Below, one piece after another: positions 49,751 through 62,373 of a stretch of 64,000 nucleotides of DNA. The position numbers and the translations under genes were made by a program. The DNA is from Duganella sp. 1224 (GTDB taxonomy: Bacteria > Pseudomonadota > Gammaproteobacteria > Burkholderiales > Burkholderiaceae_D). The number at the start of each line of letters is the position of its first letter. Within the stretch, counting starts at the first letter, position 1. The notes beneath the pieces were generated by a model. It saw nothing but the letters and a program-made list of their open reading frames with translations, did no database searches and was not told where the DNA came from. The DNA lies in contig NZ_JACBYS010000004.1 of NCBI RefSeq assembly GCF_013408245.1, positions 1-64,000 of the forward strand, given 5' to 3'.

Positions 49751-50521
49751 TCAGTGGTGCGGCGTCCTTTCGCCGGGGCGCAGCGTCAGCACCCGCACGC
49801 CGCCGCGGGTGACGGCCACCGTGTGCTCGAACTGGGCGGAGAGCTTGCCGTCGTCGGTGACCACGGTCCAGCCGTCGTCCTCGGTGTGGACGGCGCGGCC
49901 GCCCTGGTTGAGCATGGGTTCGATGGTGAAACACATGCCTTCGCGCAGCACCAGGCCGGTGTGTGGCTTGCCCCAGTGCAGCACCTGCGGTGCCTCGTGC
50001 ATCTCGCGGCCGATGCCGTGGCCGCAGTATTCGCGCACCACGCTGTAGCCGTGGCGGCTGGCGTGGCGGGCGATGGCGTGGCCGATGTCGCCCAGCCGCG
50101 CGCCGGGGCGGACGGTGTTGATGCCCATCCACAGCGCATCGTAGGTCACCTGCACCAGCTTGCGCGCGGCCGACGACACGGCGCCGACCAGGTAGGTTTT
50201 GCTGGAATCGGCGATGTAGCCGTTTTTTTCCAGCGTGATGTCGAAGTTGACGATGTCGCCGTCGCGCAGGATGTCGCTGGCGGACGGCACGCCGTGGCAG
50301 ACCACGCTGTTGCGCGAGGCGTTCAGCGCGTAGGCGTAGCCGTACTGGCCCTTGCTGGCCGGACGCGCCTGCAGATCGTCGACGATGAAGCGCTCGACCA
50401 GGTCGTTGACCTGCATGGTCGACATGCCGATCAGGTCCAGCTGGTCCAGGTGGCTGAACACGCTGGCCAGCAGCCGGCCGGACTCCGCCATCAGGGCGAG
50501 TTCTTCCGGCCGCTTGGTCAT
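49751..50521 (-). CDS. map: Type I methionine aminopeptidase
   Basis: This enzyme removes N-terminal methionine. The 256-residue protein carries all metal ligands: Asp in VNFDITLEKNGYIADSS (two), His in EYCGHGIGREMHEAP, and Glu in FTIEPML and QFEHTVAV. It overlaps the ParD-like gene by 4 bp (ATGA). It is probably a second copy, since the housekeeping map is usually next to rpsB, not in this window. The 3' end touches the SDR stop. Confidence 0.92.
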   Translation of the reverse strand: MTKRPEELALMAESGRLLASVFSHLDQLDLIGMSTMQVNDLVERFIVDDLQARPASKGQYGYAYALNASRNSVVCHGVPSASDILRDGDIVNFDITLEKNGYIADSSKTYLVGAVSSAARKLVQVTYDALWMGINTVRPGARLGDIGHAIARHASRHGYSVVREYCGHGIGREMHEAPQVLHWGKPHTGLVLREGMCFTIEPMLNQGGRAVHTEDDGWTVVTDDGKLSAQFEHTVAVTRGGVRVLTLRPGERTPHH

Positions 50522-50730
50522 GTGGCCACCGCCTTCAGATGCCGGGCGTCGACGCCGGCGGCGCGCAGCTCGCGCGCCACCAGTTCGTTGAACGACAGCG
50601 TGGGATTGGTTTCGGCCAGCATGCCGATCTTGATCCAGAACGCCGCCTGCGCGTTGATCGAGCGGCAGCTGACCGCGCTGGCCTTGCGGATCTGGTCGTG
50701 CAGATCCTCGTCGATGTTCACAATGCCCAT
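50518..50730 (-). CDS. ParD-like antitoxin-type protein
   Basis: This 70-residue protein starts MGIVNIDEDLHDQIRKASAV, then CRSINAQAAFWIKIGMLAETNPTL. It resembles the ParD-like family (short RHH proteins). No ParE toxin follows; the next gene is map, overlapping by 4 bp. This ParD-like/map pairing is known in several proteobacteria. The start at 50730 is the family start; a longer reading is not credible. A palindromic CGAAACGTATACGAAGTATA lies upstream and may be its operator. Confidence 0.75.
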   Translation of the reverse strand: MGIVNIDEDLHDQIRKASAVSCRSINAQAAFWIKIGMLAETNPTLSFNELVARELRAAGVDARHLKAVAT

Positions 50731-50737
50731 GCGATAC

Positions 50738-50766
50738 TCCATATACGAAACGTATACGAAGTATAT
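50738..50766. promoter_or_regulatory. AT-rich repeats upstream of the ParD-like gene
   Basis: Repeated ATACGAA/GTATAC motifs (ATATACGAAACGTATACGAAGTATATAT) occupy 50741-50768, just upstream of the ParD-like start. RHH proteins often bind such short palindromic repeats, so autoregulation is plausible. Confidence 0.4.
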
Positions 50767-50774
50767 ATCTCTTT

Positions 50775-51218
50775 TTACGCGCTGTGCAAGGCGGCCGACA
50801 GATTGGCCAGCACGCCGAGCTGGGCGAACAGGATGGTGGCGGCGGTGTAGCAGTCGAACGAGATCACCTTGCCGTCCCTCAGGCGGAAGACGTCGCAGCA
50901 TGGCGCGTGGATGGTCTGCCGGGTTGGCGCGATGGTGCCGGCCGGCAGCACCAGCGGGCCCTGGTGGGTGCCGTTCAGCGACAATTGCACCACCACCACG
51001 TCGCCCATCACCATCACCTCTTCCAGCGCGCGGTGCATGTCGGGGAAGGCGGTGGCGTAGATGTCGACGGTTTTGCCGATGTCGGCGCCGTAGTATTTCT
51101 GGCCGGCCGAGACGTCGTGGAAATAGCCGTCGGCCGAGAACAGTTCGACGAAGCCGGTGCTGTCCTGCACCTCGGCGCGTTGATACAGTTCACGGATGAT
51201 TTTTTCGTTGTCGGTCAT
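50775..51218 (-). CDS. NTF2/SnoaL-like protein
   Basis: This 147-residue protein has an NTF2-like fold: MTDNEKIIRELYQRAEVQDSTGFVELFSADGYFHDVSAG, then AFPDMHRALEEVMVMGDVVVVQLSLNGTHQGPL and a cone-shaped ligand cavity pattern. Such proteins often act as ester cyclases or ligand binders. The function is not known here. The start at 51218 has GAGCAGG upstream. It is a single gene. Confidence 0.8.
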   Translation of the reverse strand: MTDNEKIIRELYQRAEVQDSTGFVELFSADGYFHDVSAGQKYYGADIGKTVDIYATAFPDMHRALEEVMVMGDVVVVQLSLNGTHQGPLVLPAGTIAPTRQTIHAPCCDVFRLRDGKVISFDCYTAATILFAQLGVLANLSAALHSA

Positions 51219-51442
51219 GCCTGCTCCTCGGGTGGTGGGTAAGGCGGCAAGTCTGCGCCGGGGCCGCCCGGCTGTCATCGGACGAACGGCGTAGCATCAT
51301 CCATCGGTGTGGATAAACAACCGGCTGCCTCTGCCAGAAGTAGCGGTTGAGACGAACGAGCAAAAAATCTGCCCTTCGGAGCATCGCCAGTGCCGGCGGA
51401 CGGCTGGAAAATGGCAACATCGTATTTCACCGGTTGACCATC

Positions 51443-52411
51443 ATGCAAAACGAATCCACCCCCCTCTCTTATCTGCCGGTTGGCATATTTGGCGGCGTCA
51501 TGGGCCTGACCGGCCTGTCGGTCGCCTGGAAACTGGCGCACCAGCACTTCGGCGCGCCGTTGTGGATCAGCCAGGCGATCGGCCTGGCGGCGCTGGCGGC
51601 CTTTGCGGCGCTGGTGGCCGCTTACGGCGTCAAGGCCTGGTCCGGTTGGGACGCGGTGCGCGCCGAGTTCACGCATCCGATCGCCTCCAACCTGTTCGGC
51701 ACGCCGATGATCAGCCTGCTGTTGCTGCCCTTCGTGCTGGCCGACTACAGCCTGGCGCTGGCGCGCCTGTCGTGGCTGCTGGGCGCGGTCGGTATGACGG
51801 CGCTGGCCTGGGTCATCGTCATGCGCTGGATGACGGTGCGGCTGGAGGCGCCGCACGTGGCGCCGGCCTGGATCGTGCCGGTGGTCGGCATGCTGGACGT
51901 GCCGCTGGCCGTGCCGCTGCTGCAATGGGACGGCCTGCACGGCGTGATGGTGTTTGGCCTGGCGGTCGGCCTGTTCTTCGCGCTGCCGCTGTTCACGCTG
52001 ATCTTCCAGCGGCTGGTGCTGGAGGAACCGCTGGCGGCGCCGCTGCAGCCGTCGCTGCTGATCCTGGTGGCGCCGTTCGCGGTCGGCTTCACCGCCTACG
52101 TCACCACCACCGGCGGCATCGACCTGTTCGCCCAGGCGCTGTACATGCTGACGCTGTTCGTGCTGGCGGTGCTGCTGGGCCGCTTGCGCCACCTGCCGCA
52201 CTGCTCGCCGTTCCGCGTGTCGTGGTGGGCGGCCAGCTTCCCGTTGGCGGCCTCGGCCGGCGCGGCAATCCGCTATGCCGGCTACGCCAACAGCGTGGTC
52301 ACCGACGGCATCGCCCTGCTGGTGCTGGCCATCGCCAGCGTGACCATCGCGCTGTTCCTGTTGCAGACGCTGGCGGGCGTGTTCAAGGGGCAGCTCAAAG
52401 CGCTGGCGTGA
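51443..52411 (+). CDS. SLAC1 family anion channel/TehA-like transporter
   Basis: This 322-residue polytopic protein with about ten helices matches the SLAC1/TehA family: LSYLPVGIFGGVMGLTGLSVAW near the N-terminus, SNLFGTPMISLLLLPF, and repeated Phe-containing helices (FALPLFTLIFQRL, FAVGFTAYVTTTGG). TehA-type channels conduct small anions and in some species give tellurite or sulfite resistance. The start MQNESTPLSY was chosen as the family start. No tehB is next to it. Confidence 0.85.
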   Translation: MQNESTPLSYLPVGIFGGVMGLTGLSVAWKLAHQHFGAPLWISQAIGLAALAAFAALVAAYGVKAWSGWDAVRAEFTHPIASNLFGTPMISLLLLPFVLADYSLALARLSWLLGAVGMTALAWVIVMRWMTVRLEAPHVAPAWIVPVVGMLDVPLAVPLLQWDGLHGVMVFGLAVGLFFALPLFTLIFQRLVLEEPLAAPLQPSLLILVAPFAVGFTAYVTTTGGIDLFAQALYMLTLFVLAVLLGRLRHLPHCSPFRVSWWAASFPLAASAGAAIRYAGYANSVVTDGIALLVLAIASVTIALFLLQTLAGVFKGQLKALA

Positions 52412-52497
52412 GGAGGCACGCTGCTGACAAAAGGTGACAGGAGGGCTGGCTATAGTAGCGCCAGCAATGTTGCTCACCTTTCAGAAAGCGAGTTCTT

Positions 52498-52911
52498 ATG
52501 TCCGTTACTGCCGTTACCCACATCAACCTGCGCGGCGAGGCGCGCGCGGCGCTGGCGTTTTATCAGGCGGTCTTCGATGGCGCGCTGACGCAGGTGACCT
52601 ATGCCCAGATGGGCCAGGTCGCGCATCCCGCCGATGCCGAGCGCATCATCTGGGGCCAGGTGGTGGCCGCCAACGGTTTCCGCATCATGGCCTGCGATGT
52701 GGCGTCGGCGACGCCGTGGAGCGCGGGCGAAAACGCCTACTACGTGTCGCTGCGCGGCGATCACGTCGACGAGATCGCCGCGCTGTGGCGCAAGCTGAGC
52801 GAGGGCGGCACGGCGCTGCAGGCGCTGGCGCCGGCGCCGTGGACGCCGCTGTACGGCATGCTGAAGGACCGCTTTGGCGTGGTCTGGGTGGTGGACGTGG
52901 CCGTCGCCTGA
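52498..52911 (+). CDS. VOC family protein (PhnB-like)
   Basis: This 137-residue protein of the vicinal oxygen chelate superfamily has THINLRGEARAALAFYQAVFDG at the N-terminus and YGMLKDRFGVVWVVDVAV at the C-terminus, the PhnB-like pattern. The function is unspecified; such proteins are often involved in detoxification or are uncharacterised. It is monocistronic and convergent with piuC, whose stop lies 2 bp away. Confidence 0.82.
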   Translation: MSVTAVTHINLRGEARAALAFYQAVFDGALTQVTYAQMGQVAHPADAERIIWGQVVAANGFRIMACDVASATPWSAGENAYYVSLRGDHVDEIAALWRKLSEGGTALQALAPAPWTPLYGMLKDRFGVVWVVDVAVA

Positions 52912-52912
52912 C

Positions 52913-53593
52913 TCAGACCTCGCTCCACTGGCGCAGCAGGTTGTGGTAGTGGCCGGTGATGCCGACCAGTTCCGGGCAATCGCCCAGCCGCGCGCGCAGG
53001 CTCTGGATGTTCTGGTCCAGCTCCAGCAGCATGCCGCGGCGCATGTCGTCGCGCACCATGCTCTGGGTCCAGAAGAATGAGCAGACACGGGCGCCGCGCG
53101 TCACCGGCTCCACCCGGTGGATGCTGGTCGACGGGTAGATGATGGCGTCGCCGGCCGGCAGCTTGACCTCGTGCTCGCCGTAGGCGTCGGTGACGATCAG
53201 CTCGCCGCCGTCGTACTCCTCCGGGTCGCACAGGAACACCGTGGTCGAGACGTCGGTGCGCACCCATTCGCCGCTGCCGGGAATGCGGCGCATCGACCCG
53301 TCCACGTGCGCGCCGTAGTGCTCGCCGCCGGCGTAGCTGTTGAACAGCGGTGGGATGGTGCGCAGCGGCAGCACAGCCGAGAAGTACAGCGGGTGGTTGG
53401 CCAGCGCCGTCAGGATGGTCTGGCCCAGCTGCTGCGCCAGCGGCGCGGTCTCCGGCAACTGGCGGTTCTGCTTGACCTTGGCGCCCTGCTCGCCGACGGT
53501 GGCGCGGCCGTCGATCCAGTCGGACGCGTCCAGCTGGCGGCGCATGGCGGCCACCTGCTCGCGGCTCAGCACACCGGGGATATGCAACATCAT
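52913..53593 (-). CDS. piuC: Fe(II)/2-oxoglutarate-dependent PKHD-type hydroxylase (PiuC/YbiX)
   Basis: This 226-residue dioxygenase has HxD in [10 protein letters not shown], the distal His in [11 protein letters not shown], and [13 protein letters not shown]. PiuC is encoded next to Fiu/PiuA-type siderophore receptors and is iron-regulated. Here it follows the TonB-dependent receptor by 81 bp, with a terminator in between, so it may be expressed at a lower level by read-through. The substrate is not known. Confidence 0.9.
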   Translation of the reverse strand: MMLHIPGVLSREQVAAMRRQLDASDWIDGRATVGEQGAKVKQNRQLPETAPLAQQLGQTILTALANHPLYFSAVLPLRTIPPLFNSYAGGEHYGAHVDGSMRRIPGSGEWVRTDVSTTVFLCDPEEYDGGELIVTDAYGEHEVKLPAGDAIIYPSTSIHRVEPVTRGARVCSFFWTQSMVRDDMRRGMLLELDQNIQSLRARLGDCPELVGITGHYHNLLRQWSEV

Positions 53594-53614
53594 GATGAAG
53601 CTCCTCTACAAAGC

Positions 53615-53645
53615 AAAAACCCCGCCGCTACCAGGAACGACGGGG
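53615..53645 (-). terminator. Intercistronic terminator between TonB receptor and piuC
   Basis: On the minus strand CCCCGTCG pairs with CGGCGGGG (one wobble, 10-base loop) and is followed by TTTTT. It is a Rho-independent type, 29 bp after the receptor stop and 21 bp before the piuC start. Confidence 0.78.
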
Positions 53646-53674
53646 CCAGCAACACGGAAGCGGGAACCGCGCGC

Positions 53675-56050
53675 TTAGAACTTGAAGTTGGCCGTCAGGC
53701 TGGCCGAGCGCGGCGTGCCCGGGGTGTAACGGTAGCCCGACTTGTTAATCGCCTGCACGTAATCCTTGTCGCCCAGATTGTAGACGTTCAGGCGCAGGTC
53801 GACGTGCTTGTTGATCGGGTAGGCCGCCATGGCGTCGAACACCCAGTACGAATCGGCGTAGGCCGGGGTGCCGACGGCGCCGTCGGTGCCGCGCGCCAGC
53901 TTGTCGCTGAAGCGGGCGCCGCCGCCGATCTGCAGGCCGAACGGCAGCGTGTACGAGGTCCACGCGGTGAACGACTGCTTCGGCGTGTAGCTCAGCTGGT
54001 TCTCGCCGCTGGCGGTCACCACCTTGCCCGACTCGACGCTGGTCGACTGGTGCACATAGCCGGCGCTGATCAGCCACTTCGGCAGGATCTCGCCGGTCAC
54101 GCTCAGCTCCACGCCCTGCACGCGCTTCTTGCCGGTCTGGTAGTACTTGGCGTCCACCGGGTCTTGCTCCACCTCGTTTTTCACCTCGGTGCGGAACAAG
54201 GCGCCGGCGAACGACAGCTTCTGGCCCAGCAGGTCCCACTTGCTGCCCACTTCATAGTTGGTGGTTTCCTGCGGGTCGAATTTCGGATTGGCGGCGCTGT
54301 TGGCGGCGGTGCTCAGCGCGAAGTTGGCGCTGCCCGGCGGCGCTTTCGACGACGCCACCAGCGCGTAGACGCTGCTGTTCTGGGTCGGCTTGTACAGCGC
54401 CGACAGCTTGCCGTTGACCAGGTTGTCGCCAGCCTCGATGCTGCTGCCCACCAGCGTGCCGACCGGGATCGTCTGCGGCGTTGTGACGGCCTGCACGGTG
54501 ATGGCGTTGTAGCTGGTGTTGTAGTGGTCGACGCGCACGCCGCCGTTGAAGATCCACTGCTCGCCGAACTTGACGGTGTCGAACGCGTACACGCTCTGGG
54601 TGTTGGTGGTGCCCTCGGTGCGGCCGCCGTTGCGCTGCAGGTTGACCTGGGCGCTGCTGATCGGCGTGTTCGGGTTCGGGTGGTAGATGCTGGTCGGCGG
54701 CAGGCCGGCGGTGGCCGCCGGCGCGGTGTTGGCGTAGGTGTAGTTGATCTGCTTTTCGTTGGTCAGCTCGACGCCGCCCACCACCGTGTGCTTCAGCGCG
54801 CCGGTGACGAAGTCGGCGGTGACGGTGGTCTGGTTGGTCAGGATCTCGTTCTGCTGGTCCTTGGTGGTCAGGTTGGTGCGCAGCATGGTCCAGGTCGACG
54901 GATCGCTGCCGGCGACGTTGGCAGCCAGGTTGGCGTTGGTGGCCATGAACGAGGTCAGCAGGTAGTCCTGCTTGGTCTTGCCCCAGCGGCTGGTGTTGAC
55001 CAGCTTGGCGCCATTGGCGAAGTCATGCTCGACCTTGACGGTGGCCATGTCGGCCTTGACGTTGTCGTGGTCCAGCACCGAGCCGTAGAAGTTCTTTGGA
55101 TCGACCGGCGCGGCGCCGGCCATGAAGGCGAAGCTCTTGGCCGGCTTGGCCGGCGAGGTGGCGGTGGCCGGCACGGCGGCGATGTCCGGCGGCGGGGTCC
55201 AGCCCGGCAGGCCGATGGTCAGCACGCCGCCGTCCGGGATGTTGTCCTGCTTGACGTGGAAGTAGTTCAGGTAGACGCGGGTCGGCGAGTTCAGGCCGAA
55301 GGCGACCGACGGCGCCACGCCCCAGCGCTTGGCCTTGACGAAGTCACGGCCCGGGTTCTCGCTGTCCTGGTCCAGCAGGTTGAGGCGGAAGGCGGTGCCG
55401 CTGTCGGCGTCGATCACGGTGTTGATGTCGGCGGTGGCGCGGCGCTGCTTGCCGCTGCCGTAGGTGGCCGAGCCGAGGTAGGCGTTTTCCAGTTGCGGCT
55501 GCTTGCTGACCAGGTTGATCGAGCCGGTTGGCGAGGAGCGGCCGTTGTCGGTGCCGGCCGGGCCTTTCAGCACGTCGATCTGTTCGATGTTGAAGGTGTC
55601 GCGCGAGATCGAGCCGATGTCGCGCACACCGTCCACGTAGATGCTGCTGGAGGCGTCGAAGCCGCGCATGTAGATGGCGTCGCCGGTGTTGGTCGAGCCG
55701 TTTTCGCCGAGGAAGAAGGCGCCCACGCCCGGGGTGTTGCGCAGCGCCTCGGTCAGCGTGGTGGCGCCCTGCTGCTCGATCAGTTCTTTCTTGATGACGG
55801 TCAGGGTCTGGGCGGTGTCGACCAGTTTTTCGGTGTACTTGGCGGACGACGCGCGTTCGGCCTTGAAATCATTCTCGCGCGAGCCGTTGACCTGCACTTC
55901 CTGCATGGTCTGCGGCTTGGCCTGGTCGGCGGCGTCGTTGGGGGTGTCGGCGGCGTGGGCGGCCACCGGCAGCAGCATCGCGGCCAGCGCGGCGCTCATG
56001 TGTTGGTGGAAGCGCGTCTGCGCATGTTTGCGACTCTTGATCATTGCCAT
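53675..56050 (-). CDS. TonB-dependent catecholate siderophore receptor (Fiu/PiuA-like)
   Basis: This 791-residue outer-membrane receptor has a long signal (ending AALAAMLLPVAAHA), an N-terminal TonB-box region and plug (EKLVDTAQTLTVIKKELIEQQGATTLTEALRNTPGV) and a beta-barrel ending in Phe (ASLTANFKF). The VYALVASSKAPPGSANF and GNTPGT-type patterns match siderophore receptors. The upstream Fur-box-like site and downstream piuC indicate iron-starvation control. The ligand is inferred only. Confidence 0.9.
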   Translation of the reverse strand: MAMIKSRKHAQTRFHQHMSAALAAMLLPVAAHAADTPNDAADQAKPQTMQEVQVNGSRENDFKAERASSAKYTEKLVDTAQTLTVIKKELIEQQGATTLTEALRNTPGVGAFFLGENGSTNTGDAIYMRGFDASSSIYVDGVRDIGSISRDTFNIEQIDVLKGPAGTDNGRSSPTGSINLVSKQPQLENAYLGSATYGSGKQRRATADINTVIDADSGTAFRLNLLDQDSENPGRDFVKAKRWGVAPSVAFGLNSPTRVYLNYFHVKQDNIPDGGVLTIGLPGWTPPPDIAAVPATATSPAKPAKSFAFMAGAAPVDPKNFYGSVLDHDNVKADMATVKVEHDFANGAKLVNTSRWGKTKQDYLLTSFMATNANLAANVAGSDPSTWTMLRTNLTTKDQQNEILTNQTTVTADFVTGALKHTVVGGVELTNEKQINYTYANTAPAATAGLPPTSIYHPNPNTPISSAQVNLQRNGGRTEGTTNTQSVYAFDTVKFGEQWIFNGGVRVDHYNTSYNAITVQAVTTPQTIPVGTLVGSSIEAGDNLVNGKLSALYKPTQNSSVYALVASSKAPPGSANFALSTAANSAANPKFDPQETTNYEVGSKWDLLGQKLSFAGALFRTEVKNEVEQDPVDAKYYQTGKKRVQGVELSVTGEILPKWLISAGYVHQSTSVESGKVVTASGENQLSYTPKQSFTAWTSYTLPFGLQIGGGARFSDKLARGTDGAVGTPAYADSYWVFDAMAAYPINKHVDLRLNVYNLGDKDYVQAINKSGYRYTPGTPRSASLTANFKF

Positions 56051-56173
56051 GTGCTTCTTTCGTCCAAAAGAGAAGGCTGGCTGCGCTGTGAAACAGTGTT
56101 CATGCCGCGTCTGGCTTGCCGGTTCATTAGTAAATTAGTGGGAAATATTGTAACAATAAAATACCGAAACGTA

Positions 56174-56197
56174 AATGCGAATTATTATCAATATGAT
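56174..56197 (-). promoter_or_regulatory. Fur-box-like site upstream of the TonB receptor
   Basis: AATGCGAATTATTATCAATAT resembles the Fur consensus GATAATGATAATCATTATC (ATTATTATCA in the centre) and lies in an AT-rich stretch about 125 bp before the receptor start, where a promoter is expected. Confidence 0.6.
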
Positions 56198-56243
56198 TTA
56201 TGGATGTGCGCGGGCGGGGGGAAACTGTTGCGTAAACGCCTAA

Positions 56244-56276
56244 AAGTTGTGCAGCCGGGCATGTTGCCCGGCGCAC
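56244..56276 (-). terminator. Terminator of the hybrid histidine kinase gene
   Basis: On the minus strand an 8-bp stem TGCCCGGC/GCCGGGCA-type with loop of three, extended by GTGC/GCAC, is followed by AACTTTTAGG. It lies 23 bp after the kinase stop. Confidence 0.7.
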
Positions 56277-56298
56277 AAACGCTTACATCTGTGTGGAA

Positions 56299-59961
<3,663 letters not shown>

Positions 59962-60025
59962 ATCATCCTTGACGTATGCAGGGGCTGGCTTGATTCTCCT
60001 ATCAAAGACTGGCGTTGGCAAGAAC

Positions 60026-60059
60026 GAAAAAGCAGGCGTGCCCAGGGGCATGCCTGCTT
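60026..60059 (-). terminator. Terminator of the alpha/beta hydrolase gene
   Basis: On the minus strand AAGCAGGCATGCCC pairs with GGGCACGCCTGCTT (one mismatch) and is followed by TTTTC. It lies 23 bp downstream of the hydrolase stop and upstream of the kinase start. Confidence 0.85.
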
Positions 60060-60081
60060 GGCTTTTAAGCTGAAAGTGCGC

Positions 60082-60828
60082 TTAGCGCTGGGCGGCGGCG
60101 ATGATCACCTCGGCCACCTTGGCCGGCTGCGACACCATCGGCACGTGGCTGGTCGGCAGCGTGGTGACGGTGGCGTTGATCTTCTTGGCGAAGGCCTGCT
60201 CCAGTTCCGGCGCGATCATGCGGTCCTTGCTGGCAACGATGTAGTAGTTGGCCTTGTTTTTCCAGGCGGCCACGGTGGTGGTGTCGCCGAAGGCCTTGGC
60301 GGCAATCGGGCCCTGGGTGGCGGCAATCATTTTTTTCTCGGCCGCGGTCACGTCCTGGGCGAAGTTCTGTGCCACCGAGTCGGCGGGCAGCCACAGGTAG
60401 CCGCCGGCGTCGGCCTTCAGCGTGGCGATGCCAGGCGGCACGGCGTAGTCCTTGCCCAGATTGGCGGTGGCCTCGCCTTCCGACGGGGCGAACGCGGCCA
60501 CGTAGACCAGCGCCTTGATCTTGTCGCTGGTGCCGGCCTCGGTGATCACGGTGCCGCCCCACGAGTGGCCCACCAGCACCACCTTGCCGGTTTGCGCGTC
60601 CACCACGCGCTGGGTGGCGGCGACGTCGTCGGCCAGCGAGCTCAGCGGGTTTTGCACGGCCACCACCTTGTAGCCTTTGGCTTCCAGGATGGGGATCACT
60701 TTGCTCCAGCTGGACCCGTCGGCGAAGGCGCCGTGCACCAGCACGATGGTGGTGTCGTTGGCGGGCGTGGCGGCGTGGGCGAAAGCGGTGGCGGCCAGCA
60801 GGGCGGCAGCGATGAGGGTACGTTTCAT
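60082..60828 (-). CDS. Exported alpha/beta hydrolase
   Basis: This 248-residue hydrolase has a signal peptide (MKRTLIAAALLAATAFAHA), the oxyanion region LVHGAFADGSSW, nucleophile motif LVGHSWGGTV and C-terminal His in LPTSHVPMVSQP. It resembles small esterases of the salicylate-esterase/hydroxynitrile-lyase-like group. The periplasmic substrate is unknown. The start MKRT at 60828 is favoured over MTMKRT by the GGAGATTGACC ribosome site. Confidence 0.85.
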   Translation of the reverse strand: MKRTLIAAALLAATAFAHAATPANDTTIVLVHGAFADGSSWSKVIPILEAKGYKVVAVQNPLSSLADDVAATQRVVDAQTGKVVLVGHSWGGTVITEAGTSDKIKALVYVAAFAPSEGEATANLGKDYAVPPGIATLKADAGGYLWLPADSVAQNFAQDVTAAEKKMIAATQGPIAAKAFGDTTTVAAWKNKANYYIVASKDRMIAPELEQAFAKKINATVTTLPTSHVPMVSQPAKVAEVIIAAAQR

Positions 60829-61030
60829 GGTCAATCTCCTTAAATTAGTTAGCGATTAGATCGGTTGCGATGTGTTGATGGTTGAACTATAGCGAGCAAT
60901 TCAATCGCATGCAAGTGGTTTTTGAAAAAATATTTTCAGCGCCCCGCGTGGTCCGCCGCCGACGTGAATACCTGAACGGCCAACTGCGGAATTGCCGCCC
61001 GAACGGCGGTTGATGGGCTACACTAGCCGC

Positions 61031-61789
61031 ATGATACGAGAACTTCCTTCGCTGGTGATTCCCGGCGCGACGATAGAGGTGCTGAAGGCGAGCTGCGCGT
61101 CATGCAGCATGCATCAGCTGTGCTTGCCCATGGGGCTGGACAACAACGACATGGAGCGGCTGGACCAGATCATTGGCCGCCGCAAGAAGGTGGCGCGCGG
61201 CGCCACGCTGTTCCGCATCGGCGACACGTTCCAGAATCTGTATGCGATCCGGCTGGGGCACTTCAAGACCTATCAGGTCAATCGCGAGGGCGCGGAGCAG
61301 ATCACCGGTTTCCAGATGGCCGGCGAGCTGCTGGGCATGGACGCCATCAGCGCCGACCAGCACCATTGCACCGCCATCGCGCTGGAGGACAGCGAGGTGT
61401 GCGAGATTCCGTTCAACACGCTGCAATCGCTGCTGGGCGAGATGCCGACACTGTTGCGCCATTTCCACCGCATGATGAGCCAGGAAATCACGCGCGAGCA
61501 GAGTGTGATGCTGTTGTTGGGGAATATGCAGGCGACCCAGCGCTTTGCGGCGTTTCTGGTGAATTTGTCGTCGCGCTATGAGGCGCGGGGGTATTCGCCG
61601 ACTACTTTCCAGCTGCGCATGTCGCGCGAGGAGATAGGCAATTACCTGGGGCTGACGATTGAGAGCATCTCGCGGCTGCTGTCCAGGTTCAAGAAGGAAG
61701 GGTTGGTGCGGGTGAGCAATCGCGAAATTGAGTTGCTTGATCCGCGCATGTTGAAGGCGATCACGGCCGGCACGGAAACCTGCGGCTAG
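61031..61789 (+). CDS. fnr: FNR-type transcriptional regulator
   Basis: This 252-residue Crp/Fnr protein controls the switch to low oxygen. It has the N-terminal cysteine cluster SCASCSMHQLC (CX2CX5C) and a fourth Cys in SEVCEIPF, which would ligate a [4Fe-4S] cluster. It also has a cyclic-nucleotide fold and a C-terminal HTH (LRMSREEIGNYLGLTIESISRLLSRFKKEGLV), the FNR E-SR recognition pattern. It is divergent from fixH-ccoG-ccoP, which FNR proteins commonly activate. The start at 61031 is the family start. Confidence 0.92.
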   Translation: MIRELPSLVIPGATIEVLKASCASCSMHQLCLPMGLDNNDMERLDQIIGRRKKVARGATLFRIGDTFQNLYAIRLGHFKTYQVNREGAEQITGFQMAGELLGMDAISADQHHCTAIALEDSEVCEIPFNTLQSLLGEMPTLLRHFHRMMSQEITREQSVMLLLGNMQATQRFAAFLVNLSSRYEARGYSPTTFQLRMSREEIGNYLGLTIESISRLLSRFKKEGLVRVSNREIELLDPRMLKAITAGTETCG

Positions 61790-61793
61790 CGCG

Positions 61794-61865
61794 GCACCCG
61801 CGCAACCCGCACACCGCTGCGGCCAGGGTCTGACCCCTTGGGGTCAGACCCTTTCGTTTGGGGGT
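61794..61865. repeat. Extended GGGGTCTGACCCC-family element, full-length copy B
   Basis: The core AGGGTCTGACCCC..GGGGTCAGACCCT (61825-61852) is flanked by the inverse of the flanks at 35074-35150 (CGCAACCCGCACACCGCTGCGG and TTCGTTTGGGGG). It lies between the fnr stop and the fixH stop, ending 1 bp from the latter. Confidence 0.87.
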
Positions 61866-62363
61866 TCAATCAGGCGATAGCGTAATGCCGCGGTTGGCCG
61901 GCCACACCCAGGCGCCGGCCAGGCGCCACTCGCGTTTGCCGCCCTCCACCAACACCACCCAGCGGCTGCGCTCCAGCATCGGCAGCGGCACGCTGAAATG
62001 GCCTTCGGCGTCCGGCACCAGCAGCAGCTTGATGTCCTTCTCCGGCTGCGTGGCGTGCGACAAATGCAGCATCAACGGCCCGGTATCAGCGCGATTGATA
62101 CGCCCGCTCAGCGCGCCGCTGGCCGCGTCGTAGCCCAGCGTCATCGCCAGCCCCATCTGCGCCGCCACACGGTCGCGCCGCAAGTCCTGGTTGATGGCCT
62201 TGCCCTGCTTGTAGTAATCGCCGACCACCTCCGCATCGGGCGTCCTGATCGCCAGCCAGGCGGTATAGCTGGTGGCCACCATCACGGTCGCCGGGCCCAG
62301 CATCAGCAGCCACGGCCAGCGCTGTTTCCACCACGGCGTGACCGGCAGATTGAGAACGGACAT
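61866..62363 (-). CDS. fixH: FixH family protein
   Basis: This 165-residue protein has an N-terminal membrane anchor (about 14-33, WWKQRWPWLLMLGPATVMVATSY) and a periplasmic domain with VVGDYYKQGKAINQDLRRDR, the FixH pattern. FixH is needed for the assembly or copper handling of cbb3 oxidase, though it is not part of the enzyme. It starts 10 bp after ccoG. The start MSVLNLPVTP is chosen with the AAGGAGAAGAAG site before it. Confidence 0.9.
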   Translation of the reverse strand: MSVLNLPVTPWWKQRWPWLLMLGPATVMVATSYTAWLAIRTPDAEVVGDYYKQGKAINQDLRRDRVAAQMGLAMTLGYDAASGALSGRINRADTGPLMLHLSHATQPEKDIKLLLVPDAEGHFSVPLPMLERSRWVVLVEGGKREWRLAGAWVWPANRGITLSPD

Positions 62364-62373
62364 CTTCTTCTCC

